A DNA stretch of 64,000 nucleotides from Streptomyces sp. M92. GTDB taxonomy: Bacteria; Actinomycetota; Actinomycetes; Streptomycetales; Streptomycetaceae. The stretch is taken from NCBI RefSeq assembly GCF_028473745.1, contig NZ_CP101137.1, positions 4,278,001 to 4,342,000 on the forward strand, in the 5' to 3' direction. This document shows positions 53,109 to 63,832 of this stretch, piece by piece. Both the position numbers and the translations under genes were made by a program. Within the stretch, counting starts at the first letter, position 1. Each line of letters begins with the position of its first letter. The notes beneath the pieces were generated by a model. It had not been told where the DNA came from. It did no database searches and was given only the letters and a program-made list of their open reading frames with translations.

Positions 53109-54388
53109 CCAAGGACCTCTACGCCCGGCACCGCTCCGTCCTGCCCGACTGGCTCGCCCTCTACTACGAGGACCCGCTGGAGATCACCCACGGCCAGGGA
53201 CGGCACGTCTGGGACTCGGCCGGCAACAAGTACCTCGACTTCTTCGGCGGCATCCTCACCACGATGACCGCGCACGCCCTGCCCGAGGTGACCAAGGCGG
53301 TCAGCGAGCAGGCCGGACGGATCATCCACTCCTCGACCCTGTACCTCAACCGGCCCATGGTCGAACTCGCCGAACGGATCGCCCACGTCTCCGGCATCCC
53401 CGACGCCCGCGTCTTCTTCACCACCTCCGGCACCGAGGCCAACGACACCGCCCTGCTGCTCGCCACCGCCCACCGGCGCAGCAACACCATCCTGGCGATG
53501 CGCAACAGCTACCACGGCCGCAGCTTCAGCTCCGTCGGCATCACCGGCAACCGAAGCTGGTCCCCGACCTCCCTCTCCCCGCTCCAGACGCTCTACGTCC
53601 ACGGCGGCGTCCGCACCCGAGGCCCCTACGCCCACCTCGACGACCGGGACTTCATCGACGCCTGCGTCGCCGACCTCGAGGACCTCCTCGGCCACACCCG
53701 TCCGCCCGCCGCGCTGATCGCCGAACCCGTCCAGGGCGTCGGCGGCTTCACCTCCCCGCCGGACGGCCTGTACGCCGCCTTCCGCGAGGTGCTGCACGAG
53801 CGGGGCATCCTGTGGATCGCCGACGAGGTGCAGACCGGCTGGGGCCGCACCGGCGAGCACTTCTGGGGCTGGCAGGCCCACGGACGCAGCGGCCCGCCCG
53901 ACATCGTGACCTTCGCCAAGGGCATCGGCAACGGCATGTCGGTCGGCGGCGTCATCGCCCGCGCCGAGATCATGAACTGCCTCGACGCCAACAGCATCTC
54001 CACCTTCGGCGGCACCCAGGTCACCATGGCCGCCGGCCTCGCCAACCTCAACCATCTCCTGGAGCACGACCTCCAGGGCAACGCCCGGCGCGTCGGCGGC
54101 CTGCTCATCGAACGGCTGCGGGCCGTCGCCGCCCAGGTGCCGCACGTACGGGAGGTGCGCGGACGCGGGCTGATGGTCGGCGTCGAGCTGACCCGGCCCG
54201 GCACCGACGAGGCCGCCCCCGACGCGGCGTCCGCCGTCCTGGAGGCGGCCCGCGCGGGCGGGCTGCTGGTCGGCAGGGGCGGCGGCCACAGCACCAGCGT
54301 CCTGCGCCTCGCCCCGCCGCTGTCCCTCACCGTCGCGGAGGCCGAGGAGGGCGCGGCGATCCTCGAACGCGCCCTGCACACCCTCTGA
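53105..54388 (+). CDS. Class III aminotransferase (beta-alanine/omega-amino-acid type)
   Basis: A 427-residue PLP enzyme of the AGXT2-like/omega-amino-acid group. It has TTSGTEANDTALLLA, SYHGRSFSSVGITG, IADEVQTGWGRTG and the Schiff-base Lys in FAKGIGNGM. Coupled by GTGA to the beta-ureidopropionase gene, it probably converts beta-alanine to malonate semialdehyde. It is only distantly similar to the class III aminotransferase of the island at 21904. Confidence 0.88.
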   Translation: MTKDLYARHRSVLPDWLALYYEDPLEITHGQGRHVWDSAGNKYLDFFGGILTTMTAHALPEVTKAVSEQAGRIIHSSTLYLNRPMVELAERIAHVSGIPDARVFFTTSGTEANDTALLLATAHRRSNTILAMRNSYHGRSFSSVGITGNRSWSPTSLSPLQTLYVHGGVRTRGPYAHLDDRDFIDACVADLEDLLGHTRPPAALIAEPVQGVGGFTSPPDGLYAAFREVLHERGILWIADEVQTGWGRTGEHFWGWQAHGRSGPPDIVTFAKGIGNGMSVGGVIARAEIMNCLDANSISTFGGTQVTMAAGLANLNHLLEHDLQGNARRVGGLLIERLRAVAAQVPHVREVRGRGLMVGVELTRPGTDEAAPDAASAVLEAARAGGLLVGRGGGHSTSVLRLAPPLSLTVAEAEEGAAILERALHTL

Positions 54389-54469
54389 CCCGCGCGCCCC
54401 GTACGGCAGCCGGCCACCGCGTCCCGCACCACATCCGACAGCCGCGTCCCGAGCCGAGGAGGCGCCGCC

Positions 54470-56068
54470 ATGACCACCGCCCGGTACCGGGACCAGCACT
54501 GGGAACCCGCCCTGTCGGTCCGCCAGGTCCTCGGCCTGGAACGGGTGCTCGCCGGGCAGCCCGAGGTGGTGGCCGGCGCCCACCGGCTCGACCGGCCGGT
54601 GCGCTGGGTGCACGTCGCCGAGGCCGCCGACGTCGGCGTGATGCTCAGCGGCGGCGAGATGGTCCTCACCACCGGGGTGCTGCTCGCCGGCGACGAGGAC
54701 AAGCAGGGCGAGTACGTCCGCTCCCTGCACCGCGCCGAGGCCTCGGCCGTCGTGCTGGGCCTCGGCCGGGCCTTCCCCGCCCCGCCCGACGGGATGCGCG
54801 CGGCGGCCGAGCGGTGCGGCCTGCCCATGGTCGTCCTGCACCGGCCCTTCCCCTTCGCCGAACTCACCGAGGAGGTCCAGTCCCGGCTGCTGCGGCGCAA
54901 GTACGCCGCCGTCAGCCTCTCCGAGACCGTACGCACCGAACTGACCGGCCTGATCACCGCCGGCGCCCCCGTGCAGCGCCTGCTCGACGAGGTCGCCCGG
55001 CGCGGCGGCTGCCCCGTCGTCGTCACCAACCTCGCCCACCGCGTCCTCGCCACGGCCGGGGAGCGGGCGGCCGTCGACGACGTACTGCGGGACTGGGAAC
55101 GCATCGCCCGCCAGGCCGGTGCCGGGTCGGCCGACGGCTGGATCCGGGCCGAGCTGAGCTGCCGCGGGGAGCGCTGGGGCCGGCTGGTGCTGTGCGGCTA
55201 CCCGGGCGAGCGGGCCGCCGGGCGCCTGCTCGCCGACCGGGCCGCCGAGGCACTGGTCCTGCACCGCATGCTCGCCGGTGACGGCGCCCATGCCCGGAAC
55301 TCCGGAGGCTCCCGGGACTCCTGGGCGGAGCAGTCCGCGCGGAGCCTGCTCACCGACCTGGTCACCGGCGCCGTACCGGCACGGCAACTGCTGCCCCGGG
55401 CGCGGGCCGCCGGGCTGCCGGTCAACCGGCGGATCTTCGTCCCGCTGGTCGTACGCGGAGGTGAGCCCGCCCGCCTGGACCGCGTACTGCGGCTGCTCGG
55501 CCTGCCGGGGGTCGCCGCCGGGCTCGACGACGACCGGGTCGCCGTCCTGCTCAGTCTCGCCCCCGACCAGGACGCCAGGGCACTCACCGCCCACCTCGCC
55601 GCCCGGCTGCGCTCCCAGCCGGAGTCCTCCCGCGCCGTGGTCGCGGCGGCCGACGCCCGCGCCTGGGACGAAGTCCCCGCCGGCCTGCGCGAGGCCCGGC
55701 ACGTCGCCGACGCCGTCGCCGATTCGGCGCCCGGCCTCGACCCGCCGCCCGTCGTACGGCTGCGCGACGTCCACCTGCGCGGACTGGTACGGCTGCTGCG
55801 CGACGACCCGCACGTGCAGTCCTTCGCCGAACGCGAGCTGGACGGGCTGCTCGCCGGCCCCGACGAGGACCTGCTCGCCGTCCTGCGCACCTACCTCGCC
55901 ACCGGCCGCAACAAGTCCCGCACCGCCCGGCTCCACCACGTCTCCCGCCCCGCCCTCTACCGCCGCCTGGAAGCGATACAGAGCCGGCTCGGCGTCGACC
56001 TCGACGACTTCGAGCAGGCCGCCTCCGTACACATCGCGCTCCTCGCCCACGACGCCCAGCAGGGGTGA
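54470..56068 (+). CDS. PucR-family transcriptional regulator
   Basis: A 532-residue regulator: an N-terminal PucR domain (about 15-130, including WVHVAEAADVGVMLSGGEMV), a central GGDEF-like/GAF-like stretch, and a C-terminal PucR-type HTH (TYLATGRNKSRTARLHHVSR, ALYRRLEAIQSRLGVDLDD). PucR proteins control purine, pyrimidine and amino-acid catabolism. It lies in the middle of the pyrimidine cluster and is the expected local regulator; the effector is unknown. Confidence 0.9.
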   Translation: MTTARYRDQHWEPALSVRQVLGLERVLAGQPEVVAGAHRLDRPVRWVHVAEAADVGVMLSGGEMVLTTGVLLAGDEDKQGEYVRSLHRAEASAVVLGLGRAFPAPPDGMRAAAERCGLPMVVLHRPFPFAELTEEVQSRLLRRKYAAVSLSETVRTELTGLITAGAPVQRLLDEVARRGGCPVVVTNLAHRVLATAGERAAVDDVLRDWERIARQAGAGSADGWIRAELSCRGERWGRLVLCGYPGERAAGRLLADRAAEALVLHRMLAGDGAHARNSGGSRDSWAEQSARSLLTDLVTGAVPARQLLPRARAAGLPVNRRIFVPLVVRGGEPARLDRVLRLLGLPGVAAGLDDDRVAVLLSLAPDQDARALTAHLAARLRSQPESSRAVVAAADARAWDEVPAGLREARHVADAVADSAPGLDPPPVVRLRDVHLRGLVRLLRDDPHVQSFAERELDGLLAGPDEDLLAVLRTYLATGRNKSRTARLHHVSRPALYRRLEAIQSRLGVDLDDFEQAASVHIALLAHDAQQG

Positions 56069-56182
56069 CACCGTGCAATGCCCGACCCCGGCAGACGTAA
56101 CACCGTGCCACTCAATCCCGTCGCCCGCCGCCCCTAACCTCGCCGTACACCGAGCGCCACACCGAGCGAGTGGAGGCCGAAG

Positions 56183-57025
56183 ATGAGCCGAGTGATCCGT
56201 GCCGCGCTCTTCCAGACCGCCTGGACGGGCGACAAGGAATCCATGATCCAGGTCCACGAGCAGGCGGTGCGCGACGCCGCCGCCCAGGGCGCACAAGTGC
56301 TGTGCTTCCAGGAGCTGTTCTACGGGCCCTACTTCTGCCAGGTCCAGGACCCCGAGTTCTACGCCTACGCCGAACGCGTCCCGGACGGCCCGATCGTCGA
56401 GCGCTTCCAGCGGCTCGCCCGCGAGCACGGCCTCGTCCTGGTCCTCCCGATGTACGAGGAGGAGCAGCCCGGCGTCCTCTACAACACCGCCGCCGTCATC
56501 GACGCCGACGGCTCCTACCTCGGCAAGTACCGCAAGACGCACATCCCGCAGGTGCGCGGCTTCTGGGAGAAGTTCTACTTCCGCCCCGGGAACTCCGGCT
56601 GGCCGGTCTTCGACACGGCCGTCGGCAAGGTCGGCGTCTACATCTGCTACGACCGGCACTTCCCGGAGGGCTGGCGGGCGCTGGGTCTGGAAGGCGCCGA
56701 GATCGTCTTCAATCCGTCGGCCACCTCACGCGGCCTGTCCGGCTACCTGTGGCAGCTGGAGCAGCCCGCGGCGGCCGTCGCCAACGAGTACTTCGTCGGC
56801 GCCATCAACCGCGTCGGCGTCGAGGAGTTGGGCGACAACGACTTCTACGGCACCTCGTACTTCGTCGACCCCGAGGCGCAGTTCGTCGGCGAGGTCGCGA
56901 GTGACAAGGAGACCGAGCTCGTCGTCCGCGACCTCGACATGGGCAAGCTGCGCGAGGTCCGCGACCGCTGGCAGTTCTACCGCGACCGCGCGCCCGGCGC
57001 GTACTCGCCGCTGACCGCGCCCTGA
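56183..57025 (+). CDS. Beta-ureidopropionase-type nitrilase (copy 2)
   Basis: A 280-residue paralogue of the protein at 52266, the same length and, by eye, about two-thirds identical. Triad: Glu in CFQELFY, Lys in YRKTHIPQ, Cys in YICYDRHFPEG. The substrate-side residues differ in the first third (YGPYFCQ against NAPYFCQ; MYEEEQPG against VFEVERSG), so the two may prefer different N-carbamoyl substrates. It heads the operon that continues to the dihydropyrimidinase 32 bp downstream. Confidence 0.9.
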   Translation: MSRVIRAALFQTAWTGDKESMIQVHEQAVRDAAAQGAQVLCFQELFYGPYFCQVQDPEFYAYAERVPDGPIVERFQRLAREHGLVLVLPMYEEEQPGVLYNTAAVIDADGSYLGKYRKTHIPQVRGFWEKFYFRPGNSGWPVFDTAVGKVGVYICYDRHFPEGWRALGLEGAEIVFNPSATSRGLSGYLWQLEQPAAAVANEYFVGAINRVGVEELGDNDFYGTSYFVDPEAQFVGEVASDKETELVVRDLDMGKLREVRDRWQFYRDRAPGAYSPLTAP

Positions 57026-57057
57026 CCGGGCGGGGCCCGACAGGAGGGAAGAGCAGC

Positions 57058-58461
57058 ATGAGCAGCCGTACCGTCATCCGCGGTGGCCTCGTCGTCACCG
57101 CGTCCGACGAGATCCACGCCGACGTCCTGATCGAGGACGGCCGCATCGCCGCCCTCGCCGCCACCGGAACCCCGGCCGCCCGGGCCTTCTCGGCCGAGCG
57201 GACCATCGACGCGAGCGGCAAGTACGTCATCCCGGGCGGCGTCGACGGCCACACCCACATGGAGATGCCCTTCGGCGGCACCTACGCCGCCGACACCTTC
57301 GAGACCGGCACCCGGGCCGCCGCCTGGGGCGGGACGACGACGATCGTCGACTTCGCCATCCAGAGCGTCGGGCACTCCCTGCGCTCCGGCCTGGACGCCT
57401 GGCACGCCAAGGCCGAGGGCAACTGCGCGATCGACTACGCCTTCCACATGATCGTCTCCGACGTCAACGAGAAGACGCTCAAGGAGATGGACCTGCTGGT
57501 GGAGGAGGGGGTGACCTCCTTCAAGCAGTTCATGGCCTACCCGGGCGTCTTCTACTCCGACGACGGCCAGATCCTGCGGGCCATGCAGCGCGCCGCCGGC
57601 AACGGCGGACTGATCATGATGCACGCCGAGAACGGCATCGCGATCGACGTCCTGGTGGAGCAGGCCCTCGCCCGGGGCGAGACCGACCCGCGCTTCCACG
57701 GCGAGGTCCGCAAGGCGCTGCTGGAGGCCGAGGCGACCCACCGCGCCATCAAGCTCGCCCAGGTCGCCGGGGCGCCGCTGTACGTCGTGCACGTCTCGGC
57801 GGCGGAGGCCGTTGCCGAGCTGGCCCGCGCCCGCGACGAGGGGCTGCCGGTCTTCGGCGAGACCTGCCCCCAGTACCTCTTCCTGTCCACCGACAACCTG
57901 GCCGAGCCGGACTTCGAGGGCGCCAAGTACGTGTGCAGCACCCCGCTCAGGCCGAAGGAGCACCAGGCCGCCCTGTGGCGGGGCCTGCGCACCAACGACC
58001 TCCAGGTGGTCTCCACCGACCACTGCCCCTTCTGCTTCACCGGCCAGAAGGAACTGGGCCGCGGCGACTTCTCCAAGATCCCCAACGGGATGCCGGGCGT
58101 CGAGAACCGCATGGACCTGCTGCACCAGGCCGTAGTCGACGGACACATCAGTCGCCGCCGCTGGATCGAGATCGCCTGCGCCACCCCCGCCCGCATGTTC
58201 GGCCTGTACCCGAAGAAGGGCACCATCGCGCCCGGCGCCGACGCCGACGTGGTGGTCTACGACCCGCACGCCGAGCAGGTCGTCTCCGCCGAGACCCACC
58301 ACATGAACGTCGACTACTCGGCGTACGAGGGCAAGCGGATCACCGGCCGGGTGGAGACCGTGCTCTCGCGCGGCGTACCGGTCGTCACCGAGCGGGAGTA
58401 CACCGGGCGCAAGGGCCACGGCGTCTACACCCCGCGCGCCACCTGTCAGTACCTGAACTAG
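57058..58461 (+). CDS. hydA: Dihydropyrimidinase / D-hydantoinase
   Basis: A 467-residue amidohydrolase that opens dihydropyrimidine or hydantoin rings. The binuclear metal site is visible: His-x-His in DGHTHMEMPF, the carboxylated Lys in SFKQFMAYPG, His in MMHAENG, His in VVHVSAAEA and Asp in STDHCPFCF. The length fits bacterial hydantoinases. GGAGGGAAGAGC lies before the ATG. It feeds the N-carbamoyl product to the neighbouring beta-ureidopropionases. Confidence 0.93.
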   Translation: MSSRTVIRGGLVVTASDEIHADVLIEDGRIAALAATGTPAARAFSAERTIDASGKYVIPGGVDGHTHMEMPFGGTYAADTFETGTRAAAWGGTTTIVDFAIQSVGHSLRSGLDAWHAKAEGNCAIDYAFHMIVSDVNEKTLKEMDLLVEEGVTSFKQFMAYPGVFYSDDGQILRAMQRAAGNGGLIMMHAENGIAIDVLVEQALARGETDPRFHGEVRKALLEAEATHRAIKLAQVAGAPLYVVHVSAAEAVAELARARDEGLPVFGETCPQYLFLSTDNLAEPDFEGAKYVCSTPLRPKEHQAALWRGLRTNDLQVVSTDHCPFCFTGQKELGRGDFSKIPNGMPGVENRMDLLHQAVVDGHISRRRWIEIACATPARMFGLYPKKGTIAPGADADVVVYDPHAEQVVSAETHHMNVDYSAYEGKRITGRVETVLSRGVPVVTEREYTGRKGHGVYTPRATCQYLN

Positions 58462-58472
58462 GAGCGGTGCCC

Positions 58473-59495
58473 ATGGACTTCGGACTCGTCCTGCAGACCG
58501 ACCCGCCCGCCTCCCGCGTCGTCGACCTGATGAAGCGGGCGGAGCACAACGGCTTCCGCTACGGCTGGACCTTCGACTCCGCCGTGCTGTGGCAGGAACC
58601 CTTCGTGATCTACAGTCAGATCCTGGCCCAGACCTCGGAACTCAAGGTCGGCCCCATGGTCACCAACCCGAGCACCCGCACACCGGAGGTGACCGCCTCC
58701 ACCTTCGCCACCCTCAACGACATGTTCGGCAACCGCACCGTCTGCGGCATCGGACGCGGCGACTCCGCGATGCGCGTCGCCGGCCGCAAGCCCAACACCC
58801 TCGCCCGCGTCAGCGAAGCCATCAAGGTCGTCCGGGCGCTGGGCCGGGGCGAGGAGGCCGACCTCGGCGGCGGCACCGTCGTCCGCTTCCCCTGGATCAA
58901 ACCGGGCACCGAAGTCCCGGTGTGGATGGCGGCGTACGGCCCGAAGGCCCTGAAGACGACCGGTGAGGAGGCCGACGGCTTCATCCTCCAGCTCGCCGAC
59001 CTCTACCTCACGCAGTACATGGTCAAGGCGGTCAAGGACGCCGCCGTCGCCGCCGGACGCGACCCGGACGAGGTGACGATCTGCGTCGCCGCCCCGGCCT
59101 ACGTCACCGCCGACGACTCGCCCGAGGCGCTGGCCCACGCGCGCGAGCAGTGCCGCTGGTTCGGCGGCATGGTCGGCAACCACGTCGCCGACCTCGTCGA
59201 CAAGTACGGGGCCCACACCGGCGCGGTCCCCGACGAACTCACCGACTACATCAAGGCCCGCGAGGGCTACGACTACGCCCACCACGGGCGCAGCGGCAAC
59301 CCCGACACCCGGTTCGTGCCGGACGAGATCGTCGACCGGTTCTGCCTGATCGGACCGGCCGAGAAGCACATCGAGAAGCTCAGGGCCCTGCGCGCCCTCG
59401 GCGTCGACCAGTTCGCGCTGTACGACATGCACGACGCGCAGGAGTCCGTGATCGACGCCTACGGCACGCGGATCATCCCGGCCGTCAACAGCTGA
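58473..59495 (+). CDS. LLM-class (probably F420-dependent) oxidoreductase, TIGR03842-like
   Basis: A 340-residue luciferase-like TIM-barrel protein opening MDFGLVLQTDPPASRVVDLM. GRGDSAMRVAGRKP and VWMAAYGPKALKTTGEEADG are typical of the F420-linked subgroup seen beside hydantoinases. The gene starts 11 bp after hydA behind AGGAG. No dihydropyrimidine dehydrogenase (pydA/preA) is in the window, so this enzyme may perform a reduction or oxidation of the pyrimidine or hydantoin ring. That role is inferred from context only. Confidence 0.83.
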   Translation: MDFGLVLQTDPPASRVVDLMKRAEHNGFRYGWTFDSAVLWQEPFVIYSQILAQTSELKVGPMVTNPSTRTPEVTASTFATLNDMFGNRTVCGIGRGDSAMRVAGRKPNTLARVSEAIKVVRALGRGEEADLGGGTVVRFPWIKPGTEVPVWMAAYGPKALKTTGEEADGFILQLADLYLTQYMVKAVKDAAVAAGRDPDEVTICVAAPAYVTADDSPEALAHAREQCRWFGGMVGNHVADLVDKYGAHTGAVPDELTDYIKAREGYDYAHHGRSGNPDTRFVPDEIVDRFCLIGPAEKHIEKLRALRALGVDQFALYDMHDAQESVIDAYGTRIIPAVNS

Positions 59496-59602
59496 CCGAC
59501 CCCCTCCCTCCCTCTCGGGGGAGGGGCCCAGGGCGCACCCGCGCACCCCCCTCGGCACCGCACGCACGGCCTCTCCCGTCCCACCGCACGATTGGCCTGC
59601 CC

Positions 59603-61125
<1,523 letters not shown>

Positions 61126-61129
<4 letters not shown>

Positions 61130-61782
61130 CCATCCTCCAGGGCGGCCACCGCCTCCTTGGCCGCCTTGATGGCCCCCTTGTTGACCGTGTCCGTACTGGG
61201 TGCCTTCTTCGACTCGAAGTCACTGCCGTTGTACGTGATCATCACCAGGGCGTTGGAGGCGCGGACCAGCACGGTGCCCTCGCGCGTCTGCTGCTCGTCC
61301 TCGGTGGTGAGGTTCACGACGGAGTAGGCCTCGTCGCCTAGCCCCGGCACCGCGCCTCCGCCGCTCCGGTCGGCGACCCGCTCCTTGTACGACTTCTGCG
61401 CCGCCTCGTCCGACTCCATCACCTCGAAGGAGACGTCGAGCCAGCGGTAGTCGTAGCCCTTGAGCGCGTTCCAGGAACATGTGCGGCGGACCTCGGTGTC
61501 CGTCGACGGGATCTCCTTGCCGGCCGCCTTGGCGCCCGGGACCAGCGAGGTGACCGTCCTCTCGGCCAGGCTCTCGCAGGGCGCCGGGGCGGCGGCGTAC
61601 GTCTGGGTCACCGCCTCGGTCGCCGGGGCGGAGGCGGACCGGTTCGTGGTGTCGGGCGGCGTCTCGTCCTTGGCGGCCGGTGTCGTGTCCGGCCCGGACG
61701 ACAGGGCCCAGCCCGCCGTGGCGAGCACGGCGACCGGCGCCAGACGCGCGGTCAGGGCGAACGGCAGGGGAAGAGGACGCAC
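61126..61782 (-). CDS. DUF3558-like exported protein
   Basis: A 218-residue protein with an N-terminal signal/anchor (LTARLAPVAVLATAGWALSS), a Thr/Pro/Ala-rich spacer and a globular domain: APCESLAERTVTSLVPGAKA, RRTCSWNALKG with a probable disulfide pair, and VPGLGDEAYSVV. This pattern suits the DUF3558 group of exported actinobacterial proteins. No lipobox Cys is seen at the signal end. It converges on the transporter with overlapping stop codons (CTAG). The function is unknown. Confidence 0.7.
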
Positions 61783-61938
61783 GGCGCACTTCTCGTGGGG
61801 GACGGTGCGGAGGAGGTCCGCACTGCGGACGGGACGCCAGTGTCACACGAGTCCCTGTGCGGCGGAAGGGCCAACTCGGTGCGTGGCCGGGCGGTGACGC
61901 AGACGTACCGGCGGGCCGGGCGGTGGCGGGCGGTTGCG

Positions 61939-62667
61939 TCACGGCCGGACGGCCGTCACCAGCAACAGGCCCGTCCGCGTCCGCGCCCTCCTGCCCGCGG
62001 CGAACGGGAGCAGCACCTCCTCCGGGCCGGCCAGCCGCGAGGCGGGCAGCGCGCCGCCGGGCAACGGCGACAGCAGCAACTCGACGGCGTCCGGAACGTC
62101 CCGGCCCCGGGACGACTCCATGGTGACCGGTACGACCCTCACCTCCGCGAACCCGGCCAAGGTCTCCCGGACGCGCTCCGGCTCCTCCCGGTGCGGCCCC
62201 GGCGGTCGCGGGCAGACGAACGCGAGCCGACCCCCCGGCCGCAGCGCCCGCGCGACATCGCGTAAGGCGGCGGCGTGGCCGGCGAGGGACATCGGCCCGC
62301 CCCGGCCGACGACCACGTCGTACCCACCGGCGGGGAAGGAATGCGCCTGCGCGTCGGCACACACGTAGCAGACGTTCTCGATCCCCTCGGCGGCGGTGCC
62401 CGCGCGGGCCCGCTCCAGCGGCGGCGCGCAGGCGTCGACGCCCACCACGTGCCCGGGGGCGGCGAGCCGCGCCGCGAACCGGGTCGTGGCGCCGGCCCCG
62501 CAGCCGACGACCAGGACGCGGTCGCCCGGCACGATGGCCGCCGCGCCGAACAGGGCGTCGTCCACACCGGCGGGCCTCGCGTCGTACCCGGCCCGGTGAG
62601 CCGCCCGGTGGGCGCCGACGGGACCGTTCCAGGACTCGGCCCGGCGGGGGGCGGCGACGCCGGTCAT
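61939..62667 (-). CDS. Class I SAM-dependent methyltransferase
   Basis: A 242-residue methyltransferase with SAM motif I VLVVGCGAGATTRFAARLA, motif II VVGVDACAPPLERA and ALRPGGRLAFVCPRP (motif III). The substrate is unknown. The ATG at 62667 overlaps the stop of the upstream AhpD-like gene as ATGA, with GGAGGAG before it, so the two are translated as a unit. Confidence 0.85.
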   Translation of the reverse strand: MTGVAAPRRAESWNGPVGAHRAAHRAGYDARPAGVDDALFGAAAIVPGDRVLVVGCGAGATTRFAARLAAPGHVVGVDACAPPLERARAGTAAEGIENVCYVCADAQAHSFPAGGYDVVVGRGGPMSLAGHAAALRDVARALRPGGRLAFVCPRPPGPHREEPERVRETLAGFAEVRVVPVTMESSRGRDVPDAVELLLSPLPGGALPASRLAGPEEVLLPFAAGRRARTRTGLLLVTAVRP

Positions 62668-63665
62668 GAGGTCTCCTCCACGGTGGGTGCGGTCAGGGCG
62701 GTTTCTACGCGGTCCACGGCAGCGAACGCGCCGTACGCCACGAGGTGCACCAGGCAGTGGTCGGTGTGCTCGGGCCGGCGCCACGCCGCGACGTCCGCCT
62801 CCGCGATCCGGGACGGCGCGAGCGCGGCCAGCAGCGCCAGCCGGGCGCCGGGCCTTTCCCGGCGGTCGGGGAACGGGTCCGGGTCCAAGGGTGGATGCGA
62901 CCCGTCCCAGTCACGCACGACCGTGCGCACGAGGGCCTGGTCGTCGGCTCCGAGGAGGCCCGCGCCCATCGTGGCGGCCGTGCGCAGGGCCGCGTACGCG
63001 GGGCCGACCGGCGTGTCCCCCGCCCACGCCGGTCCCGGGCCGGGGTCGTCGAGCAGGGGCAGGGACGCGCCGGGCACGGCCGGGCGGCGCACGGTGCGGG
63101 ACAGTGACCGGCCGGCCAGACTCCGCACCGCACGCAGCCGCTGCGCGTCGGCCGGGAGCAGCCTCTCGGTCACCAGGGCCGACACGATCCGGTTGATGAA
63201 GTGGAAGGCCAGCGCGGTGCCCAGATAGCCGGGCGCCTCCTCGCGCGGGAACGGGTACGGCTCCCGCGCGGCGCCCGGAACCCGGGTGCGGCGCGCCCAG
63301 TCCAGCACGCGCGCGTGCCGCCCGTCGGCCGGCTCCCGGCCCCGGGCCAGCCGCTCGGCCAGGTCGTGGTCGCCGGTCGCGTGCAGCAGCATCGTGTGCG
63401 CGTCCACGCAGAACCGGCACCCGTTGGCCTGCGACACCCCGAAGGCGGCGACCTCCTTGCCGGTCCGGTCGCCGGGGCCGGCGAGCAGGGACTCGCGCAT
63501 CAGCGCCCAGGCGGGGGCGAGGAGCGCGGGGGCGGAGGAGAGGGCCACGAAGGGGGCGGGTTCGGGGATGCCGAAGTCCCGCGCCATCTGCTCGTAGAGC
63601 TCCGCGAGGCGGCCGGTGGCCGCTTTCGGGGGCAGGGGCTCGGTATGACGGAAGGTGGTGGGCAT
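62664..63665 (-). CDS. Carboxymuconolactone decarboxylase/AhpD-like protein
   Basis: A 333-residue protein with the AhpD-type redox motif NGCRFCVDAHTMLLHATGD (CxxC, residues about 84-102) in its N-terminal half, and a second, CxxC-free half with RTAATMGAGLLGADDQALVR. It may reduce peroxides or act on an unknown substrate. The N-terminal MPTTFRHTEPLPP start at 63665 has only a weak ribosome site. It forms an operon with the methyltransferase. Confidence 0.78.
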   Translation of the reverse strand: MPTTFRHTEPLPPKAATGRLAELYEQMARDFGIPEPAPFVALSSAPALLAPAWALMRESLLAGPGDRTGKEVAAFGVSQANGCRFCVDAHTMLLHATGDHDLAERLARGREPADGRHARVLDWARRTRVPGAAREPYPFPREEAPGYLGTALAFHFINRIVSALVTERLLPADAQRLRAVRSLAGRSLSRTVRRPAVPGASLPLLDDPGPGPAWAGDTPVGPAYAALRTAATMGAGLLGADDQALVRTVVRDWDGSHPPLDPDPFPDRRERPGARLALLAALAPSRIAEADVAAWRRPEHTDHCLVHLVAYGAFAAVDRVETALTAPTVEETS

Positions 63666-63832
63666 GGACAGCAGAGTGCGGCGCGGAGGCGCCCGCGGTC
63701 GTCGTACGGCCGGAGACGGTCCTCGCTGCGCCGCCGGAGCCCGTCCCGGGCGGCCACTACTTCGCCGGGAGTAGTCCACAAGCCGTCCACAGGGCCGACG
63801 CGGCCGTCGGCGGATCCGTCTATGGTGCGGGC

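Noticed and set aside
53084..56659. A 1191-codon minus-strand frame over the aminotransferase, PucR and nitrilase genes
   Set aside because: It is Gly/Ala/Val/Asp-rich and antisense to three well-supported genes; an open antisense frame is expected at this GC content.
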